Source: Candidatus Curtissbacteria bacterium RIFCSPLOWO2_01_FULL_37_9 (GTDB lineage Bacteria; Patescibacteriota; Microgenomatia; Curtissbacterales; GWA2-41-24). Taken from it: a stretch of DNA of 5,820 nucleotides. The stretch spans positions 1,959 through 7,778 of the forward strand of contig MFBN01000027.1 in NCBI GenBank assembly GCA_001776425.1, written 5' to 3'. This document shows, in pieces, positions 4,801-5,820 of this stretch. The position numbers and the translations under genes were made by a program. The stretch's first letter is position 1; each line of letters starts with the position of its first letter. The notes beneath the pieces were generated by a model. The model searched no databases, was not told where the DNA came from, and saw only the letters and a program-made list of their open reading frames with translations.

Positions 4801-5352
4801 ATGCGCGATTTAGCTAATCAGAATTTTAATATAAAAAAGCCGAAAGCAACAGCAAAATTTCTTAGACTTATTTTATTGATTGTAGTCTTAGCAGCTATTT
4901 TTCCCATTGGAAAATTTTTTTTAAAGCCCGGGAGTTTAGGAGAATCCTCTATAGTTTTAAGAGAAGCTCCCAGAAATCTTAAACCGATTAACGTTGATTT
5001 AACCGAGAGTATTAATTCGGAAGGTGTAAATCTAATAACCCAAAGCGCGACTTTTAAGGATGTTCAATATGGTGGAGAAGCAAATGCAACTGCTACCAGA
5101 TCATTTGGCGGCGGAACATATATATTATCGGTTGATGCTACTTTACCGGATCCGGTAAATACCAATTATCAGGTTTGGCTGGTCAGCGGGCAGGAAGTAA
5201 TACCTATTAATTTTATGAATGGTTCAAAAAATACCTGGAGTTTACGCTTAAGAAGCAGTGATAAATATTCAAATTATGACGGAATATGGATAACTTTGGA
5301 GCGTACTAAAGACGAATTACCCGAGGAACACATACTTGAGGGAAGTTTTTAG
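4801..5352 (+). CDS. Membrane-anchored protein with RskA-like extracytoplasmic domain
   Basis: This 183-residue protein has a basic cytoplasmic N-terminus (about 1-19), one membrane helix (about 20-40) and an external beta-rich domain. The C-terminal part (about 83-183) resembles the anti-sigma-K factor RskA C-terminal domain: GGEANATATRSF, the LPDP turn (115-118), YQVWLV (123-128), then GIWITLERTKDELPEEHILEGSF-type ending in which ITLE (164-167) and the final LEGSF match the family's closing strands. The zinc-binding anti-sigma domain that binds sigma factors is absent: the cytoplasmic part is only about 20 residues and has no cysteines, so an anti-sigma role is unlikely. Function is unknown. 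It has its own promoter core, a near-leaderless ATG, and lies 27 bases before the nucleotidyltransferase gene, with which it may be co-transcribed. Confidence 0.75.
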   Translation: MRDLANQNFNIKKPKATAKFLRLILLIVVLAAIFPIGKFFLKPGSLGESSIVLREAPRNLKPINVDLTESINSEGVNLITQSATFKDVQYGGEANATATRSFGGGTYILSVDATLPDPVNTNYQVWLVSGQEVIPINFMNGSKNTWSLRLRSSDKYSNYDGIWITLERTKDELPEEHILEGSF

Positions 5353-5379
5353 ATAAAGTAGGGAATTGAGATTTACATT

Positions 5380-5799
5380 ATGAAAAAAGTCATGGTATTT
5401 GGCGCATTTGACGGTTTGCATCCGGGCCATCTGGATTTTTTCAAACAAGCAAAAAAATACGGCGATTTTTTGATTTGCTCAATCGGTACGGATACTAATG
5501 TGCGCAAAATAAAAGGTAAAAAGCCGTTATTTACACATCATGAACGGTTAAATCTGGTAAGTTTAATCAAATTAATCGACAAAGCAGTTTTGGGCGCGGA
5601 GAAAGATTTTTATTCCCACATTATGGAACACAAACCGGATGTTATTTGCCTTGGTTATGATCAATGGGCGGATGTAGTCGAGGTTAAAAGAAAACTTAAA
5701 GGTGTTGGGTTAATTAATACGGAAGTTGTTAGGCTTAAGCCATATCTGGAAAAAAAAGCGAAATCGACAATTGTCAAAAAAAACTCCGTAGACTTTTAA
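5380..5799 (+). CDS. RibL/TagD-type nucleotidyltransferase (FAD synthase or cytidylyltransferase)
   Basis: This 139-residue enzyme is a single cytidylyltransferase-like Rossmann domain. The nucleotide site is GAFDGLHPGH (8-17) with HPGH at 14-17. HERL (54-57) and AVLG (69-72) follow, then GYDQ (92-95) and KSTI (128-131) in place of the usual (S)ST-x-I/L phosphate-binding motif. The length and the LGYDQ segment match the archaeal FAD synthase RibL (FMN + ATP to FAD + PPi) better than TagD (CDP-glycerol synthesis), but substrate cannot be settled by eye. It is cytoplasmic. GAG nine bases before the ATG is a weak ribosome-binding site. The C-terminus contains two A8 runs (5750-5757 and 5776-5783). 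After the TAA only 21 bases remain and nothing can be called in them. Confidence 0.88.
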   Translation: MKKVMVFGAFDGLHPGHLDFFKQAKKYGDFLICSIGTDTNVRKIKGKKPLFTHHERLNLVSLIKLIDKAVLGAEKDFYSHIMEHKPDVICLGYDQWADVVEVKRKLKGVGLINTEVVRLKPYLEKKAKSTIVKKNSVDF

Positions 5800-5820
5800 G
5801 CTGTACGAAAAGCATTTTGG

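Noticed and set aside
5800..5820. Feature after the nucleotidyltransferase stop
   Set aside because: Only 21 bases remain; no start codon with a ribosome-binding site, hairpin or T run can be supported.

Overview
The window is AT-rich, densely packed DNA with every gene on the + strand. It looks like a chromosome segment from a small-genome bacterium of the Patescibacteria/CPR radiation, perhaps Microgenomates-like. That placement is inferred from recall of similar proteins: a short YbeY ending in an HH pair, an archaeal-type RibL-like nucleotidyltransferase, and a secreted coiled-coil protein paired with a small acidic-tailed membrane protein. No search was run. TGA ends dnaX and tryptophan is TGG, so UGA acts as a stop and the UGA-recoding CPR lineages are unlikely. 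No mobile element, CRISPR array, tRNA or rRNA was found.

Region 1 (1-3123) is a housekeeping run that reads as one operon: the end of rpsU (ribosomal protein bS21), yqeY (GatB/YqeY domain), ybeY (rRNA-processing metalloenzyme), dnaX (clamp-loader gamma/tau) and a small lipoprotein. Junctions are tight: 1-nt overlap, 34-nt gap (after the 625 stop), 16-nt gap, 4-nt ATGA overlap. Inside dnaX, between the clamp-loader core and the tau-type C-terminal domain, an A8 run is followed in the -1 frame by TAG TAA. Slippage there would give a gamma-like protein of 425 residues.

Region 2 (3124-4118) begins with a good sigma70-type promoter (TTGACA, 18-bp spacer, TG-n-TAATAT) lying only a few bases before a GTG start. 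It drives a two-gene cassette: a secreted, basic, helical/coiled-coil protein and an overlapping small single-pass membrane protein with an acidic tail. The second gene has the only strong Shine-Dalgarno sequence in the window.

Region 3 (4119-4313) is a 195-bp gene-free stretch with several possible signals: a weak terminator, a TTGACA promoter candidate, a UUCG-capped hairpin, and a second hairpin followed by T6. It may encode a small RNA or a structured leader.

Region 4 (4314-5820) holds a four-helix membrane protein, a gap rich in AGAAT/ATTCT repeats, a membrane-anchored protein with an RskA-like extracytoplasmic domain, and a RibL/TagD-type nucleotidyltransferase. The RskA-like gene has a promoter core very like that of region 2. 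No product beyond region 1 can be tied to a pathway except the nucleotidyltransferase, which plausibly makes FAD or a CDP-activated precursor.
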